A DNA stretch of 64,000 nt from Lathyrus oleraceus. Lineage: Eukaryota; Streptophyta; Magnoliopsida; Fabales; Fabaceae. Shown here piece by piece: positions 9,612 to 21,590 of this stretch; positions within the stretch are counted from its first letter, which is position 1, and every line of letters begins with the position of its first letter. Location: NCBI RefSeq assembly GCF_024323335.1, contig NC_066581.1, positions 461,053,197 through 461,117,196 of the forward strand, in the 5' to 3' direction. The notes under the pieces are model-generated. The model made no database searches. It was given only the letters and a program-made list of their open reading frames with translations, and was not told the DNA's origin. Position numbers and translations under genes: made by a program.

Positions 9612-11696
9612 ATGGAGAGAGATGGAGGATCTGTTCGCAGCCCACCAATTTTGGATGGATCTAACTATGACTATTGGAAACCTCGAATGGTAGCATTTCT
9701 AAAATCTCTTGATAACAAGGCTTGGAAGGCTGTGTTAACAGGCTGGGTGCATCCTGTAATTACTAAAGAAGGAGAAGCCACTACAGAGAAGAAGCCTGAA
9801 GAACAATGGTCCAAGGAGGAGGATGATCTTTCCCTTGGAAATTCTAAAGCATTGAATGAAATATTCGATGGGGTAGACAAGAATATTTTCAGGTTGGTAA
9901 ACAAATATGAAGTGGCCAAAGATGCTTGAGACATTCTCAAGACCACTCATGAAGGCACCTCTAGGGTAAAGATGTCTAGACTTCAGCTGCTCACCTCCAA
10001 GTTTGAAAATTTAAGGATGAAAGAAGATGAAAACATTCATGAATTTCACATGAGTATCCTTGAAATTGCTAATGCCTCAGGAGCCTTGGGAGAGAAGATG
10101 ACAGATGAAAAACTGGTAAGAAAAATACTCAGGTCACTCCCTAAGAGATTTGCTATGAAGGTGATTGCCATAGAAGAGTCTCAAGACATTTCCAACATGA
10201 GGGTTGATGAGCTAATTGGTTCCCTCCAAACATTTGAGATGGGATTAAATGATGGTTTTGAAAAGAAAACCAAGAGCATGGCTTTTATGTCAAACACAGA
10301 AGAGGAAATGAGTCAGGAGGTTGATGAAGATTTGGTCAATGAAGTAGTAATGCTGGGAAGACAGTTCAATAAACTGCTGAAAAAGATGGATGTAAGATCC
10401 AAGGCTAATGTCAAGAACATCTCACCTGACATCAGTAGATCCAACAATGCTGAAAGAAGAGCAAGGTCAGATGATAAACACAAAGAAGGAAAAGAAGTAC
10501 AGTGCTATGAATGTGATGGGTATGGACACATTAGAACTGAATGTGGAACCTACCTCAAGAAGCAAAAGGTGAGTCTTGCTGCCACTTGGTCTGATGAGAG
10601 TGAAACAGATGAAGCTGCAAATCTGGTAACTGCCTTGACAGGAAGATGGGTTTCTGTTGAAGACTCAAGTGATGATGAAGTACCCTTTGAAGAGTTGGCC
10701 TCTACCTACAGAAAGCCGTGTCACAAAAGTGTAGAGCTATGTAAACAGGTTGAAAGCCAGAAGAAGGAAATAATTCAACTTGAGAATGAGAAGGTAGAAC
10801 ACTTGGAAACCATCTCCAAATTAAGAACAGAAGCAGTGGTTCTGAATGCCAAGCTAGAAGTTGAAAGTCAGAAGATAGTACAGCTGGAGAATGAAAAGGC
10901 AGACCATGTGGAAACCATCTCCAAGTTAAAAACTGAAGCTATGTTCTTAAATGCTAAAATGGAAGAAATGACCAAGTATGTAAGGATGTTAAACAATGGA
11001 TCTGATGCTTTAGACAAGATTCTCCAAACTGGACAAATAACAGGAGAAAAATCTGGCATTGGGTATAATGAGTCTAAGCCTGAGAGCAGTTACACTGGTT
11101 GCAAACCTCAAGCCAAACCCAAATGCATCCATAGTAAAAGTAAACCTGAGATGTCACATCATATGTCACAACATCAGAGGATACAACAGAAAGGGAAACA
11201 CCAAAGATGGAGATGCCATTACTGTGGGAAATTTGGTCACCTGAAGCCCTTCTGCTATAAGCTGTACGGTTATCCTAGCCCTGTTCACCATCAGACTCAC
11301 TATACCATAAGCCATATCAACAAGAAGCTATGGGTTCCTAAGACTAATGTTACAAGTCTAATAGCTCACATTCCCCTCAGAATCTTAGCCAAAGAAGAGT
11401 GGTATTTTGATAGTGGATGTTCCACACACATGACTGGAAACCAAGACCTGCTAACTGACCTGCATCACCATACCATAAGCCATGTAACCTTTGGAGATGG
11501 GGCAAAAGGTGAAATCAAGGGAACATGTAAGCTTGATTGTCTTGGAGTTCCTAAACTTGACAAGGTTCTACTTGTTAAGGGCTTGACTGCAAATCTAGTA
11601 AGCATCAGTCAACTATGTGATCAAGGTCTGAATGTTAACTTCACCAAAACTGAATGTCTAATTTCTAACAAAAATAGTGAAGTAATTATGAAATGA
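9612..11696 (+). pseudogene. gag-pro: Element F gag-protease, with one internal TGA
   Basis: A reading frame of 694 codons opens at ATG 9612 and is interrupted only by TGA at 9927-9929 (codon 106), where a tryptophan codon is expected from the AKDAxDIL context. The N-terminus (SNYDYWKPRM) and following helices are copia gag (DUF4219/UBN2 type). Two CX2CX4HX4C zinc knuckles follow, at about residues 298-311 (CYECDGYGHIRTEC) and 535-548 (CHYCGKFGHLKPFC). Between them, residues about 380-452 form a coiled coil made of two tandem repeats of about 36 residues (IxQLENEKxxHxETISKLxTEA). The aspartic protease site is D600-S601-G602 (WYFDSGCSTHM). The frame stops at TGA 11694-11696, in the same frame as the next segments. 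Gag would form the virus-like particle and protease would process it; the TGA makes this copy defective. Confidence 0.93.
10751..10966 (+). repeat. Tandem duplication encoding gag coiled coil
   Basis: Two adjacent segments of about 105-111 bp share CAGAAG...AATGAGAAGG and GGAAACCATCTCCAA and encode parallel copies of the coiled-coil repeat. Both lengths are multiples of three, so the frame is kept. Confidence 0.8.
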
Positions 11697-11880
11697 ATTA
11701 TGACCAAAGACAACTGTTACATGTGGAGCTCTCAAATTGATTATTCCTCAAAGTATACCTATGTAAAAAAGGAAGGGATGAAGATGAGTATAGCTTCTAG
11801 AGGACAAGTATGTGGGAAATGTCAGACAAGGATGTCACAATAGAAGCTCAGACTTAAACTCACTTTCAAAGGAGAAAAGG
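11697..11880 (+). pseudogene. Element F remnant of GAG-pre-integrase / integrase zinc region
   Basis: In the same frame as gag-protease, the sequence after the TGA reads KDNCYMW and then VCGKCQTRMSQ, which match the start and the CX2C half of the copia pre-integrase zinc domain. The histidine pair that should lie between them is missing, so about 40 residues have been deleted in frame. A TAG stop follows at 11841-11843. The catalytic core of integrase is absent from F altogether. Confidence 0.75.
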
Positions 11881-12095
11881 TCATGATGGCCCAAATAGCT
11901 GAGAAGTTAGATAAAATAGGTGGACATGTGACTAGTTATATGCAGTCTGAAATTAAAAAGAGCTTTGTTGGAACTGGACCACAAGGGACTATGTGTCTAT
12001 CTCAAAGCAAAAGTACTAAAAACAATGTGGAGAAGATTGAGATGGAGAGTGAAAGGACTTCTGCTCCTACAAATGGTGTTGATGATGAAAATGTA
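11881..12095 (+). other. Unrecognised open segment in element F
   Basis: About 70 codons in the same frame as gag and env-like, starting around MMAQIAEKLDKIGGHVTSYM and ending before the RNase H remnant. It has no stop. I do not recognise any integrase, reverse transcriptase or known linker motif in it. It could be filler from the deletion that removed integrase and RT, a highly diverged pol piece, or captured sequence. Nothing else supports a function. Confidence 0.45.
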
Positions 12096-12410
12096 TCAGA
12101 TGAAAGCAATTGTTCTCAACTAGGTTGGATGAAACTACTGATAATTGCATACAATGTCACACACGATGTCATGACATTGTATTATGACAACCTGAATGCT
12201 GCAACTATGTCCAAAAATCATATTCAGCACAGTTGGACCAAGTACATTATTTGCTGTCATCACTCAATTAGAAAATGTGTGAAAGACAAATTCATAGTTC
12301 TAAAGCATGAAATGCAACTAGCTGACAAGGCTGCAGGGGATTTGGATGATATTCAATTTGAATATGTAAGAGGGAAATTAGGGATTTGGATTCTTGAGAA
12401 ATTATGGCAA
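12096..12410 (+). pseudogene. Element F RNase H C-terminal remnant
   Basis: The frame continues with the end of copia RNase H: LGWMK, then VMTLYYDNLNA (containing the last catalytic-type aspartate), SKNHIQHSWTKYI, and the closing RGKLGI. This is roughly the last 100 residues of a copia pol. The first half of RNase H and all of reverse transcriptase are missing, so the segment is a deletion remnant. At 12405-12413 the frame reads TGG CAA TTA where SIRE-type elements have a suppressible TAG. Confidence 0.88.
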
Positions 12411-12614
12411 TTAATATGGAGAGGAAAAGGTAATAAAAATATTGTCTGCCCAATTAAAAGAAAGAGCCACAGTAATGATGAATCATTACCCTATATTGGA
12501 AATAGTATCTATGTCATCTGCACACGCTACCTGAACACAACTCTTTCCATCTTCATCAAACTTCTCAGAGGACCTCTGCTAGGGCAAAGAAATTTCTCTC
12601 AAAAGTCCAACAAC

Positions 12615-14208
12615 ATGTCTCAATATCCTTCATCGTCTGAATCAAAACCCACTCAGCATGCAAAGACTCCCTCCATGGAGTTTCTAGATGAAGACGTGCT
12701 GGACGTCACTCCTCTTTGTGTGATACCCGGTGACGCCCCAGGCCCCTCTTCTACGACTGGAAGTAAACAAGGTAATATCCCTGATAAATCTCCTCTTCCA
12801 AAAGACATGCATTATGCTGATCGTGCCATTAGGAACCTAGTTACTAGGATTCTAAGTGAAGGGCATGAAGTCAAGGGTGTTTCTACCCCTCTGTCCAGAA
12901 GGGACCCCTCACCTGAGGAGGAACCCCAAGCTGAAAAAGATGATGACTCATCTAGATCAGAAAAGGAAGTGGCTGCTGAGGGGCTATGCTCTTTAGGTAA
13001 AACCCTACCTAGCAAGAAACCAGCAAATATATCTCAGGAGAATATTATTGACCCAGAGGAAGAAAGATCTGAAGAAGAGGATGACACTTTGGTCCATCTT
13101 GTAAAACCAAGTAAAGCTGAGAAACTGAGGACTAGAAAAGGGAAAAGTGTGGCTAAAATGAGAACAACAAGAAGAGTGAAAAAGGCTGTTGGTGTAGGAC
13201 CCTCCAAATCTTGGAGTAAAGTTGAGGTTAGGAAAAGGAAAGAAAGAGACAGTTCTGACTCTGATGAGGATGTCGAAGACGATGTCCCAGACATCTCCCC
13301 TGCAAAAAGGCAGGCTGTTAAGAAGTCTCATGGCAAAGTTGCTGCTGTGCACCTAGATAATATCTCCTTCCATTTAGAAGATGGTGTTGCAAAATGGAAT
13401 TTGTCATTCAGAGGAGGGTAACTGTTGAAAGAGAGCTTGGAAAAGAGGCTGTAGAGGTAAAGGAAGTAATTGATTTGATCAAAAATGCTGGACTAATGAA
13501 GACTGTGGTTGCTCTACCCCAATGTTATGAGGGGTTAGTAAAAGAGTTTATTGTGAATATCCCTGAGGATATTTATGAAAGAAGCAGCAGGGAGTTCTGC
13601 AAGGTGTTTGTAAGGGGTAAATGTGTGAAACTCTCACCAAGCATTATCAACAAGTTCCTAGGAAAAGGAACTGATGGAGGAGTGGATCTAGAGACTACAG
13701 ACAATGAGGTATGTAGGATTATTACAGCTGGCCAAGTTAAGGAATGGCCTAGTAGGAATCACCTATCAGCTGGCAAGCTCACTGTCAAATATGCCATCTT
13801 GCACAAGATTGGTTCAGCTAATTGGGTGCCTACTAATCATATCTCTACCATCTCCATTGGTCTTGGAAGAATCATTCATGCAATTGGAACCAGGATTAAC
13901 TATGATTTTGGAAAGTTTATGTTTGACCAAATTATCAGACATGCCTCCACAAATGCTGTGAAGTTGCCCATTGCCTTCCCATCCATTATTTGTGGTATTA
14001 CCTTGAGTCAACAACCAGGCATACTCAATACAAATGACATTACAAGCAGAAAAAATCCCCCACTATCCATTCATTATAAGCTATTTGAGGGAAATCATGT
14101 CAATGATGTTGTCGTGACATCTGCTAGAAAGGAGCTTGCATCTCAAGGGGGTTTAATTGATCAATTAAAAGATACTTGCAAAGAACTGGATAATGGTATA
14201 AGGGTAGC
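12615..14208 (+). pseudogene. Element F env-like ORF, 5' part
   Basis: An ATG at 12615 opens an acidic, serine- and lysine-rich N-terminal region of about 260 residues with basic patches (RTTRRVKK). It is followed by the conserved block found in SIRE/Maximus env-like proteins, with VRGKCVKLSPSIINKFLG as its signature. One base has been lost near 13397 (TGGAATTTG context), so the frame moves from the 12615 frame to that of 13394-14254. No convincing membrane segment or signal peptide is visible; 'env-like' is the family's traditional name, not proof of an envelope role. Upstream it is fused in frame to the RNase H remnant. Ogre A interrupts it at 14204-14208; the tail resumes at 43448. It is not expressible as one protein here. 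Confidence 0.85.
14204..14208. repeat. Target-site duplication of element A, left copy (GTAGC)
   Basis: GTAGC directly precedes the TG of the left LTR of A and is repeated at 43443-43447 after the right LTR. It comes from F's env-like ORF. Confidence 0.97.
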
Positions 14209-15237
14209 TGTAGCGGTGTATTCGTCGCTATATGATCTATCAGTTAAATCATAAGCTAAGAGATACATTCAATTTCGAGTCGCCACCGCACTTTTATTTA
14301 TCCAAAGGATTGGCTAAAAAGCGAACAAAAGCCTAAGAAGTTTTACACGTAGAAAACTAATAAAAAGATCAGAGAGTCTGGGTAAGGGGTAAATTACGCA
14401 ATGGGAAGGTGTTAGGCACCCACTACGTCCTAGGTACTCCTAGGGAGCCCTTTTCACACTTGTTGTAAAAGGTTATTATTCGTTATGACAAAAATATTGT
14501 GCAAACATGATTGAGATGATGAGAAAAGAATATACAATTTTTATTATTATTGGGTTATTGGGTTCGAACGGATGAACCCGTTGCCTACGTACCTTCCATC
14601 AAAGGTAAGGATCAGAACGCCGTAGTTCGGCTAAAAGATTTCCAAAAGTGGGTTAGGTTCAATTTTAAACACAAACCCTAGATCTTACGTTATCCACGGG
14701 AGAAAACTCAACCTTATATCAACAACAACGTCCACCATGTGAGAAAAGCTTCAACTTGCCAGAGAGGGGTTAACCCTATAATAGGCAAGGAAGGCTTACA
14801 ATTCAATCACTAAAGACAGAAGGTGAGATTAACATCAACCACTAAGATAAATCAAACCTATAGCTCATGTATGAAAAGATTAATGGACAAAGCCAAAACA
14901 AGTGAATGAGTGGAGTTACTGATTATGATTAGGAAAATGGAGTCAAAGTATGATTAAGATCAATTCAAATAAGTATTATGAAAATGAAGTTTGAAAAAGG
15001 TCAAGGACTTGAGTCCAGGTTTTTAGTTAGAAAAAACATGAAGATGTTTGCACAACACTTATGTCAATTTTGAAAAGGTATAGTGTGAAAAGTCTAGGAC
15101 ATAATGAATGATGAATGGATGAAGGATGGATAGTAAAACTTCTTAGAAAGTTCACTTCTTGAAATCATATGACAGATGATTCAAGTGTGTCCTTTGGAAT
15201 GGCAATTAATAATAATAAACAAGCAAAGCAAGTAAAA

Positions 15238-15455
15238 GCGGATATCGGATGCCAATCAATGGTCTTATACCAATCTCCTAAAACAAAATGGGATATCAGA
15301 AGCCACTCAATGGACTTACACCGATCTCCACAGGCAAAGAAATAAAAGCGGATACCGGATACCAATAGATGGATTTACACCAGTCTCCTAAAACAGAACA
15401 GGATATCAGATGCCACTCAATGGACTTACACCGATCTCCTCAAAAGAAAAGAACA
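15238..15455 (-). repeat. Dimeric tandem repeat in LTR A (about 110-bp period)
   Basis: Units beginning GCGGATAYCGGATRCCAAT (15238, 15348) alternate with units beginning GGATATCAGAWGCCACTC (15290, 15401). Each monomer is 52-58 bp and the pair repeats every 110 bp. The same array lies at about 37102-37319 in the other LTR. Confidence 0.85.
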
Positions 15456-15510
15456 AAGATGAAATATGGAAGTCAGCTGCCAATCTATCTGGACTTAGGT
15501 TAACTCCACA

Positions 15511-15815
15511 GTATGCTCACAGGAAATCCAATGCCACATCACAGGGGCTTACAATGGATCCTCACATACAAGAACAAAAGAAACAATATGATCACAGGAA
15601 TGCAAATGCCAACTTACAGGGACTTATAATTGCAACCTCTCACACAAACAGATAAACAAACTATGATCACAGGAAAGCAGATGCCAACTTACAGGGACTT
15701 ATAACTGCAACCTCACATACCAACCAAACAGATCAAATTATGATCACAGGATAACAGATGCCAACTTACAGGGACTTATAACTGTATCCTCACATACACA
15801 CAGATAAACAGAAGA
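15511..15815 (-). repeat. Tandem repeat of about 76 bp in LTR A
   Basis: TATGATCACAGG starts units at 15587, 15662 and 15739, each continuing into ATGCCAACTTACAGGGACTT; a degenerate fourth unit precedes them from about 15511. Unit lengths are 75 and 77 bp. The copy in the other LTR is at about 37375-37679. Confidence 0.88.
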
Positions 15816-18179
15816 CATGAGTGACCAATGAGGTCTTACACTCTATCCTTCCATATCACAGGAGCAAATGCCAAAGCAATGGACTTACAATTGTCCTCAA
15901 TGGGCAAACAACAATGATAGCATCACAAAACAGATGAGATGATCATGCATTAATGGCAATTGATGATGATGATAAATGCATAGCATACAGGCAAACAAGT
16001 GCACATGGAGCAATCAATCAATCAATGAATATCAGACAGCACACTCTATAGCCAAACAATGGGGGGCTCACACAAGAGGGTTTGACTTTAACAGTCCACT
16101 GTAATAGGTAAAGGTCGCTCTTAACCTGGCCATTGAGGGGCTCAGGTGAAGCAGATGAAAAGGAGATGAGGGGTGTGCCTCATTGCTTCTATCTCAAATC
16201 AGAGAGAGCATGAAAGAAAGTGTGGGAGTTCAGAAAGTAGGAACTCTCTCCACATTATTGACTCGATTAGATCTTGGGTATTTATCTCATTGCTTCGACC
16301 AGGTACTGGGAGCAAAGAGAGGACACACTGAATAGTGGGGGATAGATTACTTATCCCTACCTTCCACCAATTGCCTTACTTGAAGGACTTTTCCTGCTTA
16401 GGACAAATATAAACAAACACAGGCATTGCCTCTTAAGGAGGACTTCAGACAGTTTGCCCGGTCAAATAACAGACCGGGTCTCCAGACTACATGAAGAAGA
16501 AGTAATTATACCTCAAAGCAAATGCTAAAAAGCAAAGCAAGCAATCAAGTTCAAAGAACTTAGGCAACTAAAGTACCTGCAAAAGTCAAACTTATTAGCA
16601 AACAAGTCAACAGTCAAAATCAAAAGGAAATAACCCAAATAGTCAACCAACAGAGGGACCAATTGTGCAAGGCATAAAGACTCAAGCATATGAGTCACCT
16701 ACAAAACAAATGTTAGCACAATATAAACAATTCAAATCAAGCACATTAAAATGATCCTCAAGGCATTGATGCTTAACCTGAAACAGATGAACTCAACATA
16801 AGCTTAGAAGACCCCTAGGACTAGCCTAGGGTCAAAGATGAAAGAAAAAGGTCAAGGCAGCAAGCAATATTCAATCAAAGTCAAATGCAATCATGTAGGA
16901 AAGTAAACACAATTGGATTCAAACTTATATCATGCATCAAAGTCATTTCATATGCAAAAGAATGTAAAGCATAGCAAAGGAAGCATGCAAAAGTCAACAG
17001 CAAAGACTTCATTCAAAAGTCAGCTCAAACATTCTCAAAAATTATGAAATAAATCATACTCAATCCTAACATCTAACATGGTATACATGCAAAATTTCAT
17101 GGCATTTGGATGAGAGGAAGGCAGTCAATGAAATTCATGAAGTCAAACCAAATTCAAGTAAGCATGGTGAAAGTCAACAAGCATAGGTCAACTTCAAAAA
17201 ATCATATCAATTTGGAAACAGAAGATAAATGAATGAGATTAACACCATTGCAAAGCTTGAGATGTCTAATTATCACATATAAAATTTCATGATCATACAA
17301 TAAGATTTGAGAATTTCACAAAAGATTTGGCAATGTGTAGCACAAAAAGTCAACAAATGACCACATATGAAAGAAAATTCTCAATCAAATGGAAAACAGC
17401 ATGATTAATTCCAAGAAAATTCATACATCAATTAGACATACAAGGGATCATTCATGCAAAAATTCAAGTGATTTGGATAAGGGAAAGCATGTGAACAAAA
17501 ATCATACATTTGCATATCATTGGTGTGACACAAATTGTCACACCCTAATTCAAAAATTCATATCTATCAAACCACAAATGAGAAATCCACAAACTTTATA
17601 TGGAAATGAAGATCAATGTGTCTAGTTTCACCACAAAAAATTTCAAGCTCATTGGATATGTCATGAGTATTTCACAAAGAGAATGGCACAAGGTATCAAT
17701 CATTCACACATGTTGAGAAAATAATTTATCATTTAAAATCCAGGACATGAAAAATTAATTAAAATTCACAATTAAATATTAGACTCATTTGTGAACATGT
17801 GGAAAAAATTTCATAATTTTTGGATTAAAATTGGAGGAGAAATAAATTGTGGAACTTGATGAAATAATTGGATGAAATGTGAACAAAATGCATGGTCAAA
17901 CAAGGTCAATAATGGCAGAGTTGTAATTCTGGACTCATTAATCAAAACTACTGCGTTTTGGCAAGGCAAAACGAAATGTTCTGATTGGCTCCCAGCCAAT
18001 AGAACAGTAACCAACCAATCCATTTGAATTTTCTGAATTTGGAAAAAAAAAACCTAAGGTTTCTAACAGCATGGCTCATGTATTCAAACTTCAAACAAGT
18101 TCAGTCAACATCCAAACAAAGTTATGAACAACAAATGTAATATAACACACATGCTCATGGGAAATCCTGCACGGCTTAA

Positions 18180-19720
18180 GGTTTCAAAAAAAAGCAGCCT
18201 ATGTTCATCATACATGTAATCATCAAACCAAGTTCATCCTCATCATGCTTCATCATACACACAGCAAGGCATAGCATCATGTTCATTATATCAAATAGAA
18301 CTAACAACAGCAACAACATGGATTTAAAATTGCAGCATGGTTTTCATGGTGATGCTCACACGGCCAACAAACAACAGCATGTAATACATAACATATGGCT
18401 TTCCATGGGCAGCCTTAGGGTTTTCTGTCAAAAACAGCAGCAGGGCATGCTCCAACTTCAAGACAATCATTCAAATACCAACAGATCAAGCAGCAAGGCA
18501 TTCACAGCTTTCAACACAAATCACATGGTTTTTTTTGAGCAAGTTCATGAGGTTCTAAAGTAGCAGTATATGTTCACCATTATCATAACACAACTCGAGT
18601 AAGCAATCACAACAGCAGGGTATAGAAATGCAACAGCAACATGGTTCATCAACATGCCAAAATTCGAGCAAAACACACAATGGCAAGGCAAGCAGCATGA
18701 TACCATCATCATTCAAACAGCAGACCAAACAACAGCATAGTATTGGTTTTAAAACAACAGCAACAACCATCATTATCATGTGCTTATCATGTTTAAAAAA
18801 AATCATCAAACAAGCAAAAACACAACAGCAACATGGTTTTAGCAAGCAACCAACACATCAAGGGTAGGAGTTATGGAAAATATGAGGGCTCATGAACAGC
18901 AGGGCATAACAGCATGGTTAGCAGCAAGGTATAGCACAGTAGGTTCATGCAATGTCCAAAACAGCCAAAAAAACCAAACACAACAAATACAATTCATGTG
19001 GTTTTTTTCCTGGGCAGGTTCGAGGGTTTATGACAGTATGTGTTCATGCTCTATCATTCAACAATGTTCATAAAAAACAACAGCACATAGCAGCAACAAC
19101 TCATGTTCATCATATAGTCAAAACAAGCTCATCCTCAACATGCATTCTCAAACAAAATTCAAGAGGCATGGCAGCATATGTTTGTCAGCATCATATCAAA
19201 CAAAACAAAAGTACACGACAGCATATAAACAGCATTAGGGTTTGGCAGCATGGTTTGACAGTATGGCTCATGCAATTAAAACAGACAACAGCAGCAGTAT
19301 TCATCATTGTCATGTAATTATCATAACCAAAAACAAGCAACCAGCAATAGTCATGATCATCATCGAACCAAACAAAACAACAGCAATGTAGCATAGCATA
19401 ACAACATTCATCATTATCATGTTATCCAACAAAACAAACAACAGCCAATGTTCATGCAGCACTTGCAACATAGCAACAACCAATGCATCAAAATTCTGGG
19501 CAGTGGCTAGGGTTTATGAACTCAACAGCATGCATTCAAACTCATGTATCATTAACCAACCACGAAACACAATCACTCATGAGAAAAACTGGGCAGGAAT
19601 ATGTTTATGAACAGGGCAGCATACATTCATACATGGAAAAACAAATTGCCCAGAAACATGAATTAACCAAACCAATCGAACCTACACACAAAAAGCATGA
19701 CATATCCATCAAACATTACC
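18180..19720 (-). repeat. CA-rich low-complexity tract in LTR A
   Basis: About 1.5 kb dominated on the plus strand by AACAGCA, AACAACA and CATGGTTCATCA-like words, giving glutamine-, histidine- or cysteine-rich spurious translations. On the transcribed (minus) strand it is rich in TG and TT. It lies downstream of the candidate TATA box, so it should be part of the transcribed leader. It is duplicated at about 40044-41584. Confidence 0.7.
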
Positions 19721-20267
19721 ACTAAAACACCACAGTATTCAGGAATCGAATAAGAACAACTTTATGCACAAAAATACAAATCCGGATTTCTCCCTCATAA
19801 CATCATCATTTCAGGTAAAACAAATTGTAGTGTACTCAGCATGATAGGACCTACCAAAAACATGATACAGTTTGGAGAAAGAAGAGGATCGAAAACTAAC
19901 TTGTTTTTGAAGAAAAGCTGGAAATAGTGATGGATTGATGGATATAGCTCGAAACAGATAGTCACACAGCTTCCAAAGGTCGAATGCTTACAGGAATTTA
20001 GCTCAAGAATGCACAGCTTGGTCCAGCTCGAGATCTGCCATTAACAGTGCTCTTGAAGAAGCAGTTATGGAATGGTGGTCACAGGTGGGGTTCGAAGCTT
20101 GAAAGGGACTCAAGATGATGTCCAGATGGTGGAGCTATGAAGAAAACTCGAGGTCCTTTGAAGTTTTTGTGCAGAAAATGCTCTGGTGCAAAAATGCAAG
20201 AGTAAAGGAAATGAGAGTATTTTGTTGGCTGCTGTCAATTCCTAGGGTTGCAAATGGCAGAAAAATG

Positions 20268-20277
20268 CCCTTATATG
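20268..20277 (-). promoter_or_regulatory. Candidate TATA box in LTR A (left copy)
   Basis: The minus strand reads ACATATAAGGG, about 1.3 kb from the U3 start at 21578. That spacing resembles the TATA boxes in C and D (about 1.5 kb). The same site occurs at about 42132-42141 in the 5' LTR, where it would drive the element. Motif-based only. Confidence 0.4.
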
Positions 20278-21578
20278 TGCTGTTCAGGCTTGGTTTAAGG
20301 GATGCTTAATCCTACTTATGTTAAAACAACCAAATGCACATTTTGCTAATTGTGGAACAAGTGAAGGATGGAGGGTGTGTGCTGCTGCGAATTGGGCCTC
20401 AAATAGGCTGTACAGACTTATGCAAAATGCTGCTTGTGGTTGTACATGTACTGCTGTACTGGTTTTGCTCTTTGAAGCCAATTGCCAATTTTGTCCATTT
20501 TGCATTTTGATTCAAAATGATGGGAAAATGGTGGTGTGATGATGGTTTATGGCTTGAGGCAAGTTTCAAATATGGTTTAAAGCATTTCCCAATTGACCAA
20601 ATCAAGAAAAAGTCAAAAACTCAAAAAGTCAAAGTTTGGTCAAACTTTGAATTTAAATGCAAAAGGTCCAAAAATGCCATTTTGAATGGTAAGGTTTTAG
20701 GTCATGAAATTTATATTTTTGGAAAGAGGATGAAAAATGTGGTTTGTAGGAAAAAACCCCACCAAATTTGGCCTTATGGTTTGAGAGTTATGGCTTGTTG
20801 AAGTTCAAAAATTGGTGAAAATGATTTGATCATATCTTGACAACCACACATGGGATTTGAGAGTTCTTGGACTTTTTGAAAATGGGAAGACAAGATCTTC
20901 AACTTTCATGTTGGGCAAAAATTCATTTGGAGCTTGTATCATGATGTAAGTTTAAGATCAAGAAGTTTCCATTTTTGGCAGTTGAAATTACAGGTCCACT
21001 TTCTATTTCTGGAAAATTTTCTGATTGACTTGATTTTCTTCCATGATGAGGTTTGACATGATATATGAGGCTTATACAAGCATGAATGAACTCCTTCAAA
21101 TCAATTCTATCCATCAAATCCTTGATTAAATCAACAGTTGACCAAGTTTGACTTTTCTAGGGTTTTGGACTGATTGAACTTCTTCTGATGATTTCAAAAC
21201 CCTAATTCCTTGAGAACTTGACTTCAAATGATGTCTCAAGTTGTATGAACCTTTGATTAATGATCATGGTGCCCAAATTCTGCAAGAATGGCCATCATCC
21301 ATTGCTTTGACTAACTGTTGACCATCTTTGACCTAATTGCTGATGATCACTTCAACTGCAAGCAACAAGGTTAGACTGACAATATTTTTGTACTTTTTGA
21401 ATGATAAACATATGAAAGCAAAGATATACAAATGCAAAGTATGCTTGGTGATCAAGAAACAAACCTACAAGGCAATCTACCCACTAGGAGGGGAAAAAGG
21501 CATGCAATGATCCTTGAGGTTATGATATAAATGATATGGGCCATGAGGGATCTTAGGGCCCAAAATTGGGGTCTTACA

Positions 21579-21590
21579 GATGCCCCTATT
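21579..21590 (-). other. Polypurine tract of element A
   Basis: On the minus strand AATAGGGGCATC directly precedes the 3' LTR start. The same tract, with one or two changes, precedes the LTRs of B, C and E. It primes plus-strand DNA synthesis. Confidence 0.8.

Larger units (their letters stand above)
14209..21578 (-). repeat. 3' LTR of element A (7370 bp)
   Basis: The plus strand starts TGTAGCGGTGTATTC and ends GGGGTCTTACA. It is nearly identical to 36074-43442. Differences seen by eye: one extra A near 14984, and single substitutions near 18533, 18979, 19404, 19762, 21108, 21119, 21341 and 21496. The LTR contains a 15238-15455 dimeric repeat, a 15511-15815 array of about 76 bp, a CA-rich low-complexity tract (about 18180-19720), a candidate TATA box near 20270, and conserved blocks near the U5 end (GAGTCGCCA at 14277-14285, GCCTACGTACC at 14583-14593). 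It has no genuine coding sequence; short ORFs here recur in the other LTR because the LTRs are copies. Confidence 0.97.

Noticed and set aside
12615..14254. Env-like ORF considered as a host gene
   Set aside because: It lies between copia LTRs in the expected env-like position, is in frame with the pol remnant upstream, and its tail resumes after Ogre A.
18201..19725. Glutamine- and cysteine-rich ORFs (for example 18201-18563, 18555-18845, 18952-19317)
   Set aside because: They lie in the CA-rich tract of LTR A, occur on both strands, and are duplicated in the other LTR; none has a recognisable domain.
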